NCBI GenBank assembly: GCA_964517145.1
Contig: CAZFBN010000004.1
Coordinates: 21,370 to 85,369 of the forward strand
Direction of reading: 5' to 3'
From: JADJNW01 sp964517145
Lineage (GTDB): Bacteria > Bacteroidota > Bacteroidia > Chitinophagales > Saprospiraceae
DNA length: 64,000 nucleotides
Position 1 is the stretch's first letter. Each line of letters begins with the position of its first letter. The position numbers were made by a program, and so were the translations under genes. The notes beneath the pieces were generated by a model that was given only the letters and a program-made list of their open reading frames with translations, had not been told where the DNA came from and made no database searches. Below are positions 49,339-58,789 of this stretch, piece after piece.

Positions 49339-50811
49339 TTAAAACTTGAATCCAAGCGTTAACAAAAATTGGTTGTTATCTGATTCAGTATCAACGAATT
49401 GCTGTGGCGCTTGCGAAGTGAGATAAGGAATATAAGTTTCTTTAAAATTGTAATGCCGGAATGCAAAATCAAGGAAAAACGATTCGCCTCGAATGCCTAA
49501 GCCCGCACTGATTGAATTATTGACGGTGTCATCGCCTTTGTAAGGTGATTCGTGAATACCAAAACCGCCGCGAAAACGGAAAATTTCGTAAGCGATTTCG
49601 CCGCCTAAGCGAATATTCATAGCTGAAGTCAACGTGTTGACGATGCTGTCGTTCACCTCACGCTCGGCATCGCGGAAGTCGTCGTACCGGAATTTCGCAT
49701 TGGCATAATCGGTCATTTCCACTTCGCCCGCTAAAAAACCAACTTTGCCAAAAATCAAACCCGCGCTGCCAATGTAGCGCCAGGGCGAACGCAATTTGTA
49801 CTCAAACAAGCCATCCGGTGAGTTGGCTTCGCCGGTGTAACCTTGATTGTCTTCGGTATAATTGTAAACCATCGAGTTGCTGTAGCTGTCTTCCAATTTG
49901 TAAGCAGTCGGCGAATGCACCGCAGCCCCCAAACGCACCGCCTGGTGCGGGCGCACGACAATACCGGCTTTGAAATTAATACCCAAACCGGTGGTGGTCA
50001 ATCGTTGTTCGTAAGTCAAATCATCAAAAAATGGAATGTCTCCATCCGCGCCACTGCCGGTATCAGTTTCCCGATAAATTTTGTTTTCTGTAAAAGTGAC
50101 AAAGGGCAAACCAATCGTAGCCCCAATGAGTACGCGCTCTTTGTAATTGCCTGCCAGTGAAATCGTCATTTCACTTACCGAACCTTTGCTCGTCACCGTC
50201 TGGTCTTTTTGAACCAAAGCGTCTGGCTCCAATTCAAAATCAGATTCGTAAAATCCATCGTCATCAAAATCGTAAATGGCGTTGGCATCAAAAGCCAAAC
50301 CAGATTCAAAGTCATCCAAACCCGCGTCGCTATTGGCTAATTCCAAAAAACGATCCGTAATGGAACCCCGCGAAGCGCCTTGAAAATAGATTTGTTGATT
50401 GAAATTGGCAAGCCGGTTGATACCGATGCCAAAGTTGACACCCGACCAATCGCCACCGCTTGGCGTGCCTGCAATCACAATACCAAAACTGGAAAGGTTA
50501 AACACACTGCGTCCATCTTCAGAAAAGCCGCTACTGTTGTCATTGGCAAGTTGCGATTGTACATTTGAGGCAACAATTCCGGGGGTAAAAATAAATTCCG
50601 AACGCCGATACCAGCCCAAGCCTGCAGGATTCGTACTCAACACAGAAAAATCAGCACCCAACGCGCCGAGCGCACCACCGGAGCCGACCGACCGAGCCGT
50701 AGAACTGTAATCAAACTGTGAATAACGCAAGGCGTCTGTTGCATTTTGGGCAATGACAAAACTGCTTGTGCAAAGCAAAGCGACCAGGGCTACAAAATTT
50801 CGATTTTTCAT
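49339..50811 (-). CDS. OmpP1/FadL family outer-membrane protein
   Basis: A 490-residue outer-membrane beta-barrel with a signal peptide ending SFVIAQ near 22. The N-terminal segment with DALRYSQFDYSSTARSVGSGGALGALGADFSVLSTNPAGLGWY (in parts, 25-68) holds the NPAGL hallmark of the FadL/TodX family, and the last residues LLTLGFKF end in an aromatic. Such barrels let hydrophobic compounds across the outer membrane. In several Bacteroidota genomes a similar gene lies near proS, as here (1.5 kb away). Confidence 0.9.
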   Translation of the reverse strand: MKNRNFVALVALLCTSSFVIAQNATDALRYSQFDYSSTARSVGSGGALGALGADFSVLSTNPAGLGWYRRSEFIFTPGIVASNVQSQLANDNSSGFSEDGRSVFNLSSFGIVIAGTPSGGDWSGVNFGIGINRLANFNQQIYFQGASRGSITDRFLELANSDAGLDDFESGLAFDANAIYDFDDDGFYESDFELEPDALVQKDQTVTSKGSVSEMTISLAGNYKERVLIGATIGLPFVTFTENKIYRETDTGSGADGDIPFFDDLTYEQRLTTTGLGINFKAGIVVRPHQAVRLGAAVHSPTAYKLEDSYSNSMVYNYTEDNQGYTGEANSPDGLFEYKLRSPWRYIGSAGLIFGKVGFLAGEVEMTDYANAKFRYDDFRDAEREVNDSIVNTLTSAMNIRLGGEIAYEIFRFRGGFGIHESPYKGDDTVNNSISAGLGIRGESFFLDFAFRHYNFKETYIPYLTSQAPQQFVDTESDNNQFLLTLGFKF

Positions 50812-50960
50812 CTTCCTCTTTTTTGTTGTAGAAATGTAGATGTTTTCAAAATGTTAAAATAACAAAAGCATAAAAAAAAGTGGGTGAAAGGATTCGAGCA
50901 TCCCACCCACTTTACACTTGTTCAAGGTGAATTATATAAACTCACTTGGGTAATTGTTTC

Positions 50961-52088
50961 TTAGTTGCCGCCACGACGCGAAGAGCTGCTGCTACGAGGG
51001 GCACTGCTACTTCCGCTACTGCTGCTGCCTGAAGAGCGGCTGCTACCGGAGGAACTATTACCACGATCAAACCCTCCAGAGCGGCTGTTGCCATTGTCCC
51101 AACCAGAAGAACGTTGTCTTTCAGGCGTTGTCTGGCGAGGAGGCTCATAGGTGCGGGTGCGAGGCGCAGTAGTTGATGGCTCGTAGTTACGACGTGGAGT
51201 TTCAGTGCTTTGGCGGGTGCGATTCGTGCTTTCACGCGGCGTGTAATCTCTTGGCGTTACAGCATCTGTGCCTTCCGTAGTGCGACGGCGCTCTTCGTGC
51301 GCTCTGGCGCGAGTGCTCGGTGTCGCAGTGGTATTGTCGCGTGGCGCAACACTATTCGGATCATAAGAAGGCGTTCTATCCGGATTAACTCCATCGCGTG
51401 GCGTATTGGTTGCATCCCGGCGAATTTCGCGGTCGTTGCTTACTGGCACACGCGTTGTGCCGGAGGTTCTAGGTCCATAGTAAGTATTGTTGCGAATATC
51501 ATTGACTGTGTTGTAATAATAACCGGTTCCCCAGGTTGGCGGGCAGTAAAAACCACTCCCAAATCCATAGTTGTAAAAATTGTTGAAACCATAATAACCA
51601 GCCCCCCATCCATTCCAGCTATACCAAGGATCCCAGGTATTCCAGCCTAAACCGATATTCCATCCCCAGGAATTGCCGCCCCAGCCAAAGTTATTCCAGC
51701 GGTTCCAACGATTCCAATTATTCCAGCCATAAAAACTATCATAAATCAACGTAGTTGTGAATGGTGACAGGAAAGGATCGTAGTAAAACATATCTACATA
51801 AAATGGATCATAAAAATTAAAGCCATACATCGGGCGCTGAAAACGACGGATGCGAGAGGTATAATAATAATCGTAATTGTCATAAGCATCATACACCTCA
51901 TCGTCATAATCCTCCTCATCCTGATAGCTATAATTTTTTTCCGTGCTTCTGGCATCTGCGTTTGCACTATACTTATCCGTAAATACCCGGTCACGGTCAG
52001 GATTAAAATACAAATCGTCCTGCGCTGACAGCGTACCCGTCAGCATCAGTACAGCAAAAAGCATTAATACAAGTTTATAAGTTTTCAT
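50961..52088 (-). CDS. Low-complexity secreted protein with Trp/Asn/Gly- and Ser/Arg-rich regions
   Basis: A 375-residue exported protein with a signal peptide ending GTLSAQ near 22. It then goes through an acidic Tyr/Asp stretch (YDDEVYDAYDNYDYYY near 57-77), a Trp/Asn/Gly-rich part with tandem NRWN units (about 120-175), an Arg/Thr/Pro-rich part (about 215-320), and a tail rich in Ser and Gly ending SSSSRRGGN. No enzyme domain is visible. It is probably a surface or extracellular structural protein. It is divergent from proS, across a 237-bp gap. Confidence 0.75.
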   Translation of the reverse strand: MKTYKLVLMLFAVLMLTGTLSAQDDLYFNPDRDRVFTDKYSANADARSTEKNYSYQDEEDYDDEVYDAYDNYDYYYTSRIRRFQRPMYGFNFYDPFYVDMFYYDPFLSPFTTTLIYDSFYGWNNWNRWNRWNNFGWGGNSWGWNIGLGWNTWDPWYSWNGWGAGYYGFNNFYNYGFGSGFYCPPTWGTGYYYNTVNDIRNNTYYGPRTSGTTRVPVSNDREIRRDATNTPRDGVNPDRTPSYDPNSVAPRDNTTATPSTRARAHEERRRTTEGTDAVTPRDYTPRESTNRTRQSTETPRRNYEPSTTAPRTRTYEPPRQTTPERQRSSGWDNGNSRSGGFDRGNSSSGSSRSSGSSSSGSSSAPRSSSSSRRGGN

Positions 52089-52242
52089 GTCAAGAATTTT
52101 TATAGTAATTACCCCCTGAGTCTTAATCTTAGAACACGTAATTTATTACTTTTGTGCCTGATTTTACGTTAAAGGCACCTTAAATTCTTTTTTTTTTGTT
52201 GTTAAAGTCATTCAAAACACAATTTTAACAATTGTTAAAACA

Positions 52243-52310
52243 GGTTGAATGATTGACAGGTTGAAAAATTGACAATTTATGCTCCTTTTTCAACCCATCA
52301 ACCCTCAACC
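52243..52310. repeat. GGTTGA-word inverted repeat in the proS leader
   Basis: The left arm (52243-52267: GGTTGAATGATTGACAGG and on) and right arm (52286-52310: TTTTTCAACCCATCAACC and on) are inverted and each built of about three GGTTGA or TCAACC words. It ends 15 bases before the proS ATG, so it would form a stem in the mRNA leader if transcription starts upstream. Confidence 0.5.
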
Positions 52311-52325
52311 TTTCAACTTTACAAA

Positions 52326-53795
52326 ATGGGAAAAGAAATTACCAGTAGAAGTGAAGATTACTCGCAGTGGTACATTGATATTGTAAAAAAGGCAGACCTG
52401 GCAGAGAATTCGGCAGTGCGTGGTTGTATGGTCATTAAGCCTTATGGCTATGCTTTGTGGGAAAACATGCGCGACCAGTTGGACCGGATGTTTAAAGAAA
52501 CGGGACATCAAAATGCGTACTTCCCGCTATTTGTACCCAAAAGTTTATTTGAAGCCGAGGAAAAAAATGCGGAAGGTTTTGCCAAAGAATGTGCCGTGGT
52601 GACGCACTATCGTTTGAAAACCGATCCGAATAATAAAGGCAAGTTGATGGTGGACCCCGAAGCAAAGCTAGAAGAGGAACTGGTCGTGCGCCCTACTTCG
52701 GAAGCCATTATTTGGAATACATATCGCGATTGGATCAATTCTTATCGGGATTTACCCTTGCTCATCAACCAATGGGCAAACGTAGTGCGCTGGGAAATGC
52801 GTACACGCTTGTTTTTGCGCACCGCTGAATTTTTGTGGCAGGAGGGGCACACCGCACACGCCACTTCGGAAGAAGCCGTAGCAGAAACCCGCCAAATGCT
52901 GGATGTTTATGCTCAATTTGCCGAAGAATATATGGCGATGCCAGTGATTAAAGGCGTGAAAACACCGAACGAACGATTTGCCGGCGCGGAAGATACGTAC
53001 TGCATTGAGGCATTGATGCAGGACGGCAAGGCATTGCAAGCAGGTACTTCGCATTTTTTGGGTCAGAATTTTGCGAAAGCCTTTGACGTAAAATTTTTGA
53101 ATGAAAATAACCAACAGGAGTACGTTTGGGCAACTTCCTGGGGGGTTTCGACTCGTCTGATCGGTGGATTGATTATGACGCATTCTGACGACGACGGCTT
53201 GGTGCTTCCGCCAAAACTCGCGCCGATTCAGGTGGTCATTGTACCCATTCCAAAACCAAATGAAGTGATTGGGGAAGTGGCAGATAAAATCATGCGTGCG
53301 CTGCGTGTAAAAGGTATTCGGGTGAAGTATGATACCGATTTAAAAAATCGTCCTGGCTTTAAGTTTGCAGAGTACGAAATGCGTGGCGTGCCGGTACGTC
53401 TGGGCATTGGTGAACGTGACCTTGCAAGCAATCAGGTAGAAGTGGCGCGCCGTGACACCAAGGAAAAAACGATGCAGCCCATAGAAGATATTGAAAATTA
53501 TATTGAACAATTATTGGCAGATATTCAGCAAAATCTGTTTGATCGGGCATTGGCTTACCGTGAATCGCACCTGACGAAAGTGGACACGTTTGACGAATTT
53601 GTAGAAGTGCTGGATTCCAAAAGCGGCTTTGTGCTGGCGCATTGGGATGGTACGTCGGAAACTGAAGAAAAAATTAAGGAGCTAACCAAAGCCACCATTC
53701 GCTGTATTCCGCTGGAAGGCGAAATGGAAGAAGGCAAATGTGTGCTGACCGGCAACCCGTCCAAGCAGCGGGTGTTGTTTGCTCGGGCTTATTGA
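52326..53795 (+). CDS. proS: Prolyl-tRNA synthetase
   Basis: A 489-residue class II aminoacyl-tRNA synthetase that charges tRNA-Pro. Landmarks are the SEDYSQWYIDIVKKADL start, motif 2 RWEMRTRLFLRTAEFLWQEGHTAHA (in parts, 155-178) and the C-terminal anticodon-binding domain. It is the short archaeal/eukaryote-like form with the added C-terminal zinc-binding-like part, and lacks the bacterial editing insertion. The start at 52326 (MGKEITSRSED) is chosen over 52269, which would add 19 residues through the inverted repeat. Confidence 0.96.
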   Translation: MGKEITSRSEDYSQWYIDIVKKADLAENSAVRGCMVIKPYGYALWENMRDQLDRMFKETGHQNAYFPLFVPKSLFEAEEKNAEGFAKECAVVTHYRLKTDPNNKGKLMVDPEAKLEEELVVRPTSEAIIWNTYRDWINSYRDLPLLINQWANVVRWEMRTRLFLRTAEFLWQEGHTAHATSEEAVAETRQMLDVYAQFAEEYMAMPVIKGVKTPNERFAGAEDTYCIEALMQDGKALQAGTSHFLGQNFAKAFDVKFLNENNQQEYVWATSWGVSTRLIGGLIMTHSDDDGLVLPPKLAPIQVVIVPIPKPNEVIGEVADKIMRALRVKGIRVKYDTDLKNRPGFKFAEYEMRGVPVRLGIGERDLASNQVEVARRDTKEKTMQPIEDIENYIEQLLADIQQNLFDRALAYRESHLTKVDTFDEFVEVLDSKSGFVLAHWDGTSETEEKIKELTKATIRCIPLEGEMEEGKCVLTGNPSKQRVLFARAY

Positions 53796-53811
53796 TGGAG
53801 CCAGTTTTTGA

Positions 53812-53846
53812 TATGCTAATGTGCCGATTATCAGCGCATTAGCATA
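53812..53846. terminator. Stem between convergent proS and DUF1028 genes
   Basis: TATGCTAATG (53812-53821) pairs perfectly with CATTAGCATA (53837-53846), and three more inner pairs (including a G-T wobble) are possible. It sits in a 67-bp gap between convergent genes and so probably ends both, although no long T-run follows. Confidence 0.5.
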
Positions 53847-53862
53847 CCATTACAGAAGCCTA

Positions 53863-54846
53863 TTATTTTAAAATTTTTTGCAAATCTTCCTCTTTCACTG
53901 TCAACAAGCCACTTTTAGGCAAACGTTTTAACAACTCAGCCAAGTTTTTATCTTTTTCAAAAATCGTTTTAAAAATCGGCAAGGCTTGCGCCATATTACC
54001 TGCATTGGCAAGATTCACGGCTGTCCAGAATTTCATTTCCAGATTTTCAGGAAATAGTGCACTGGCTGCGCTATAAGATTGCAAGGCTTCTTCCATTTTA
54101 CCAGCCTCCATTTGCACGTCGCCGTGATTCATAAATTCATAAGCCCGATGCGTTTTCAATAAGCGCTTCAACTCCGCCGTTGGCGTCGGATGGTCATCCA
54201 CCCGTAAATCCACTTTGCGATCCACCCAAGGTTTATCTGTGTTTTGAGCTGAAACAACCAACAGCGCTGCTGATTGCTGACCGCGAATGTCTCCACCCAC
54301 ATTTTGTGCTGCTTCCAAAGCCGCCACCAAACGCTCCGCCAATGGCTGTCCCGCAGAAGCTTCATACGCCTGTGCCATAGCAGACCATACTTTATCATTC
54401 AACATCATATTGGCTTGCACTGCATAATTTTTTCCAACCAGATGCCCAGCAGCTTCGATGCATTTTTCACCGGTGTAAGCCGCGGTGTTTCCTTTGTTAT
54501 CAACAATACCCAATTGCCGGAATGCGCGCCCTTCGTCGGCGTCGGTCAACATTTTTACTACGTCTTGCACCGATTTTCCGCTTTTTAAAAGCGCCAAACC
54601 TTCAGGACCAAATGCTGGATTGACAAAGGATTGGGTCGCAATGGCACCAACGCCGGCTTCGCCCCAAATGACCGTCGTACCGACCGAAAACCAATGCGAT
54701 TGCACGGCAGCACCCATGTCGCCAGTGGTAGGATCGTACGCAACGATTGAATAGGTGTGGGCTAGCGGTTCGTCGCCAAAAGGCGTTTGCGCTTGCACAA
54801 GGTGCATCAAATGCAGCGCTACGATGAGAAGCGTGGATTGTCTCAT
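53863..54846 (-). CDS. DUF1028 Ntn-hydrolase-like protein with TPR tail
   Basis: A 327-residue secreted protein with a signal peptide of about 19 residues (ending LVQAQ). The DUF1028 domain runs from about 28 to 225: TYSIVAYDPTTGDMGAAVQSHWFSVG, GAIATQSFVNPAFGPEG and MLTDADEGRAFRQLGIV are typical, with the D-G-R motif. The family has an Ntn-hydrolase fold but no proven reaction. A short TPR-like region follows (about 235-300). It may process peptides or cofactors outside the cytosol. Confidence 0.88.
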   Translation of the reverse strand: MRQSTLLIVALHLMHLVQAQTPFGDEPLAHTYSIVAYDPTTGDMGAAVQSHWFSVGTTVIWGEAGVGAIATQSFVNPAFGPEGLALLKSGKSVQDVVKMLTDADEGRAFRQLGIVDNKGNTAAYTGEKCIEAAGHLVGKNYAVQANMMLNDKVWSAMAQAYEASAGQPLAERLVAALEAAQNVGGDIRGQQSAALLVVSAQNTDKPWVDRKVDLRVDDHPTPTAELKRLLKTHRAYEFMNHGDVQMEAGKMEEALQSYSAASALFPENLEMKFWTAVNLANAGNMAQALPIFKTIFEKDKNLAELLKRLPKSGLLTVKEEDLQKILK

Positions 54847-55015
54847 ATATCGTCAACGTTTTAGTGAAATTAAATTCGATTTTGCTAAAAAGGAGCTTTT
54901 ATACTGGATACAAAAAAACACAATTTTTTGGGCAGTATTTGCAGTTTGTGTGCTGCATTTTGTCAATTTTTCAAAAAGTTGGCGATTTTTGTGACTTGTT
55001 TAAAAACAGCTAACA

Positions 55016-56443
55016 GTGCCAAAATATACTTCTCTTTCGCAAATTCAGGCTGAGCTGCACTCCGGCAACACCAATTTGGTGGACATTGTAAAATATTACT
55101 GCGCTCAAATTGAGACCACCAAAGATTTGAATGCTTATGTTGAAATTTTTGCAGAAGAAGCTTTGCAAAAAGCCCAAGAATTGGATGCAAAATTTCAAGA
55201 AAATCCAAGCGCTGTGGGGCGTTTGTTTGGAATGGTGCTTTCGATTAAAGACGTGATTTGTTACAAAGATCATCAGGTGACGGCAGGTTCTAAAATTTTG
55301 GAAGGCTTTACCTCACTGTTTTCGGCGACGGCAGTGGAGCGTCTGCTGGCAGAAGACGCCATTATTATTGGGCGGACGAATTGTGATGAATTTGCAATGG
55401 GCTCCACGAATGAAAATTCACACTACGGTGCAGTTAAAAATGCTGCGAATCCGAGCAAAGTGCCCGGTGGCTCATCGGGTGGGGCAGCGGTTTCGGTGCA
55501 GGCAGACACGTGTTTGGCGGCATTGGGGACAGACACTGGCGGCTCCGTGCGGCAGCCGGCGGCGTTTTGCGGCGTGATTGGGATGAAGCCAACGTACGGT
55601 AGAATTTCAAGATATGGCTTATTGGCATATGGCTCGTCGTTCGACCAAATCGGCGTCTTTGCGCATTCGATTGAAGATACGGCTTTGTTGTTGGAAATCA
55701 TGGCTGGCGCAGATGATTTTGACAGTACGGCGAGTTCAGAACCGGTGGAGAAATATTCACAACAGCTTGATTATCAAAAAAAAGCAAGTGTCGCTTATTT
55801 TAAAACTGCATTGGAGAATGACAATTTGGATGCGGGTATTAAAAAAGCAGCGTTCGACTTGATAGAAAAACTGCGAGCAGAAGGGCACACCGTAGAAGCC
55901 GTTGATTTTGAATACCTGGATTATATTATTCCAGCTTATTATGTGTTGACCACAGCGGAAGCTTCTTCTAATTTGTCGCGCTACGATGGCATTCGCTTTG
56001 GCTACCGCAGCCCGAATGCGAGCAATTTGGAGAGCACCTACAAAAAATCGCGCACCGAAGGTTTTGGCACCGAAGTGAAGCGCCGCATTATATTAGGAAC
56101 ATTTGTGTTGAGTTCGGGATATTACGATGCGTATTATACCAAAGCACAGCAGGTTAGGCGCTTGATTTCTGAAAAGACAAAAAAAATTTTACAAAATTTT
56201 GATTTTATTTTGATGCCCGCAGCGCCGACCACCGCCTGGAATTTGGGCGAGAAAATGGACGACCCAGTGGCAATGTATCTGGCAGACATTTTCACCGTAC
56301 AAGCCAATATGGTCGGGCTTCCTGCGATCAGCTTGCCCGTCGGAACACACGAAAATGGATTGCCCATTGGGTTGCAATTCATGGCAGATCATTGCTGCGA
56401 AAGCGAATTGTTAGCATTTTCGCGGCAGGTGCTAGAATGGTAA
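55016..56443 (+). CDS. gatA: Asp/Glu-tRNA amidotransferase subunit A
   Basis: A 475-residue amidase. The Ser-cis-Ser-Lys triad is present: Lys in SIKDVICYKDHQV near 78-90, and the serines in PGGSSGGAAVSV near 148-159. GTDTGGSVRQPAAFCGVIGMKPTYGRISRYGL (in parts, 172-205) fits GatA closely. With GatB and GatC it makes Gln-tRNA(Gln) and/or Asn-tRNA(Asn); neither gatB nor gatC is nearby. The start is GTG, with no ATG upstream in frame. A 169-bp AT-rich gap precedes it. Confidence 0.94.
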   Translation: MPKYTSLSQIQAELHSGNTNLVDIVKYYCAQIETTKDLNAYVEIFAEEALQKAQELDAKFQENPSAVGRLFGMVLSIKDVICYKDHQVTAGSKILEGFTSLFSATAVERLLAEDAIIIGRTNCDEFAMGSTNENSHYGAVKNAANPSKVPGGSSGGAAVSVQADTCLAALGTDTGGSVRQPAAFCGVIGMKPTYGRISRYGLLAYGSSFDQIGVFAHSIEDTALLLEIMAGADDFDSTASSEPVEKYSQQLDYQKKASVAYFKTALENDNLDAGIKKAAFDLIEKLRAEGHTVEAVDFEYLDYIIPAYYVLTTAEASSNLSRYDGIRFGYRSPNASNLESTYKKSRTEGFGTEVKRRIILGTFVLSSGYYDAYYTKAQQVRRLISEKTKKILQNFDFILMPAAPTTAWNLGEKMDDPVAMYLADIFTVQANMVGLPAISLPVGTHENGLPIGLQFMADHCCESELLAFSRQVLEW

Positions 56444-56458
56444 TTTTAACACTTATGG

Positions 56459-56489
56459 TTTGGCAACAAAGATTCTTTTACTATTTTTG
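56459..56489 (+). promoter_or_regulatory. Consensus Bacteroidota promoter for the transglycosylase gene
   Basis: TTTG (56459-56462), a 19-base spacer and TATTTTTG (56482-56489) match the -33/-7 consensus TTTG-N19-TAnnTTTG exactly. It would give a leader of about 75 bases before the ATG at 56573. Confidence 0.65.
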
Positions 56490-56572
56490 CGATATTGGCA
56501 TTTTAAAGAGAAAACCACAAACGCTTGAAATTCAATTTCATGGCGTTTTTTTGCGAACCATATTAACTACAA

Positions 56573-57994
56573 ATGGAACCATCATCGTGTAAAAATTATC
56601 TTTTTATCGGCTTACTTTTACTCGTTTTTACCAACATTTTTGCGAATCCTTCCTCAGAGAAACCAGTTCTCAACGAAACAGAAATTATTGCGCGGCTCAA
56701 ATCCATGGAAAACAATGTCGTAGAACCACGTTATGACGTGGTAGTCAAGAGTTACCTGCGCACTTACCTGGTCAATGCCCGTACCTTATCCGAAAATGTC
56801 ATCGGCAGGTCTGTTTTGTACTTTCCGGTGTTTGAAAGATACCTCAAGGAAAATGGCTTACCAACGGATTTGAAATACCTCGCTATTGTAGAATCGGCGC
56901 TCAATCCAAGAGCTGTTTCGCGTGCTCATGCAGTGGGCTTGTGGCAGTTTATGGCGCCTACTGCTAAAGAGCTTGGGCTGCGCATGAACAGCTACGTGGA
57001 CGAACGCTGCGATCCAGAGCGCTCCACCGAAGCAGCCATGAAGCATTTGAGCTATTTGTACAACCGATTCGAAGATTGGCCCTTGGTGCTGGCTGCTTAC
57101 AACAGTGGCTCAGGTAGAATAAGTCGTGCGGTGAAGCGTGCACGTACCAACAACTATTGGAAAGTTCGCCGTTATTTGCCGCGCGAAACGCACAATTACG
57201 TGCCGGCGTTTATTGCTGCGAGCTATTTGCTCAAATATTTTGAAGCGCATGAGATCAATCCGGCGTATCCGATGCTTGATATGCAGTTGACGGAGACCAT
57301 AAAGGTATATGACAAAATCAGTTTTGATTCCATTGCTGCAATGACAGAACTACCGATAGAAATAATTGCAAGTTTGAATCCAGCTTATAAAAAAGGATTT
57401 ATTCCGGCGGATGAACAAGGGTATCATTTAACCCTTCCGAGTCGGGTGATGCCGGTGGTGAAATTATACATTGAATCAAAACGCCCTGATAATGAGCAAA
57501 ATGTGGTAGAAACGGTCAGCGTTATCATTCCCAATTACAGCAAAATATTAAGCGCAGATTACGAGCGAGGTACCTATCAGGTACGCGGAGGCGAAACCAT
57601 CGAAAAAATTGCAAATGCCTTAAAATGCGCTGTGCAGGAGTTAAAAGCTTGGAATCAGCTAAGGTCCAATACGCTCACACCAGGTCAGCAATTGATTTAT
57701 TTTTTTCCAAAAGAAAATAAGAAGCCTGTCACAATGAAGAAGATGGAAGTGCAGCCTGCGCCCGCGCTCAAGCCTGCGCCGCTCAATACGCCTTCCTCTT
57801 CGGCAACAAAATTGAGCGCGGATAAGGCGTTTTTACAAGATCGCTTTGCGTATTACATTTTAAAAAGAAGAGAAAAGCTGAAAGACGTAGCAGAAAAATT
57901 AAATTTGGTAGTAGAGGAGTTGGAGCAACTGAATCGAGTGTCGGGCAATAAAATTTTAGCCACAGGAACGGTGGTTCGGATTAAAAAATTATAA
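56573..57994 (+). CDS. MltD-type membrane-bound lytic transglycosylase with LysM domains
   Basis: A 473-residue exported wall enzyme with a signal peptide of about 24 residues. The SLT domain (about 90-230) has IVESALNPRAVSRAHAVGLWQFM in parts near 105-127, with catalytic Glu in VES, and LVLAAYNSGSGRI near 173-185. Two LysM domains follow: about 328-374 (GTYQVRGGETIEKIANALKC) and about 424-471 (YYILKRREKLKDVAEKLNL). It cleaves the glycan strand of peptidoglycan to make 1,6-anhydromuropeptides, needed for wall growth and recycling. Confidence 0.95.
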   Translation: MEPSSCKNYLFIGLLLLVFTNIFANPSSEKPVLNETEIIARLKSMENNVVEPRYDVVVKSYLRTYLVNARTLSENVIGRSVLYFPVFERYLKENGLPTDLKYLAIVESALNPRAVSRAHAVGLWQFMAPTAKELGLRMNSYVDERCDPERSTEAAMKHLSYLYNRFEDWPLVLAAYNSGSGRISRAVKRARTNNYWKVRRYLPRETHNYVPAFIAASYLLKYFEAHEINPAYPMLDMQLTETIKVYDKISFDSIAAMTELPIEIIASLNPAYKKGFIPADEQGYHLTLPSRVMPVVKLYIESKRPDNEQNVVETVSVIIPNYSKILSADYERGTYQVRGGETIEKIANALKCAVQELKAWNQLRSNTLTPGQQLIYFFPKENKKPVTMKKMEVQPAPALKPAPLNTPSSSATKLSADKAFLQDRFAYYILKRREKLKDVAEKLNLVVEELEQLNRVSGNKILATGTVVRIKKL

Positions 57995-58090
57995 AAAAAT
58001 GTTCGGAATTGTGTGACCAAATTCGTTTTTCCACGTATCAATTATGACGGTTGATTTTTATCATAACGCTAAAGCAAAACAAAACCCAAC

Positions 58091-58693
58091 ATGGATTTGA
58101 TGAATTTGCTGCAAGGGCAGCTTTCCGGCAATTTAGTAAACTTTTTAGGTGAACAAGCCGGTATCCAAGATCAAGAAAAAACACAGGTGGCAACACAGGG
58201 GATTCTTTCTACTTTGATTGGTGCCTTGGCAAAAAATGCTTCCACGCCCGAAGGTGCGCGCTCGCTCAATAATGCCTTGGAAAGAGACCACGATGGTAGT
58301 ATTTTGGACAACCTGATGGATTCGTTCACTGGAAATACGCAACCCCAACAAAACAAAGCGATGGACGGTGCTGGCATTCTTTGGCACTTGCTGGGCGACA
58401 AGCAAAACAACGCCGCGCAGATGATTGGTCAAACCAGTGGATTGGACTCTGGCAAAGTAATGAACCTAATGACAATGCTCGCACCTGTTGTGATGGGTAT
58501 GTTGGGTAAAACCAAGCAGCAAAATGGCTTGGATGTGGGAGATATTGCATCTTTGCTGATGAATACGCGCAGCAATCAGGCAAATGAAAACCCAATGATG
58601 AACATTGCGATGCAATTCTTGGATCGCGATGGCGACGGCAGCATGATCGATGATGTAGCTGGTATGCTGGGTGGATTATTTGATAAGAAATAA
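58091..58693 (+). CDS. DUF937 family protein
   Basis: A 200-residue protein without signal or membrane segment. MDLMNLLQGQLSGNLVNFLGEQAGI and QVATQGILSTLIGALAKNASTPEGA at 1-60 match DUF937 (YidB-like), which is rich in Gln, Asn, Gly and hydrophobic helices. A second similar half follows (TSGLDSGKVMNLMTMLAPVVMGMLGK near 115-140). The C-terminal LDRDGDGSMIDDVAGML resembles an EF-hand-like calcium-binding loop (DRDGDGS). The function of the family is not known. Confidence 0.82.
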   Translation: MDLMNLLQGQLSGNLVNFLGEQAGIQDQEKTQVATQGILSTLIGALAKNASTPEGARSLNNALERDHDGSILDNLMDSFTGNTQPQQNKAMDGAGILWHLLGDKQNNAAQMIGQTSGLDSGKVMNLMTMLAPVVMGMLGKTKQQNGLDVGDIASLLMNTRSNQANENPMMNIAMQFLDRDGDGSMIDDVAGMLGGLFDKK

Positions 58694-58719
58694 TCGCACA
58701 TAAGCATTCCTACAAATAC

Positions 58720-58773
58720 AAACGTCAGTCTTCTACACTTTTTTAAAGCTAAAAGACTGGCGTTTCTATTTTT
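58720..58773. terminator. Bidirectional terminator between DUF937 and TatA-type genes
   Basis: AAACGTCAGTCTT (58720-58732) pairs with AAGACTGGCGTTT (58753-58765), 13 pairs with one G-T, followed by CTATTTTT. It begins 26 bases after the DUF937 stop and also faces the convergent TatA-type gene. Confidence 0.8.
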
Positions 58774-58789
58774 GGACATATGCTAGCCA

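Noticed and set aside
51210..51650. 146-residue plus-strand frame
   Set aside because: Mirror of the low-complexity Trp/Asn-rich gene; repetitive because the opposite strand is repetitive.
52147..52154. TACTTTTG as a proS promoter
   Set aside because: It fits the -7 consensus, but lies 172 bases before the start and no -33 element is visible, so it is not listed as a feature.
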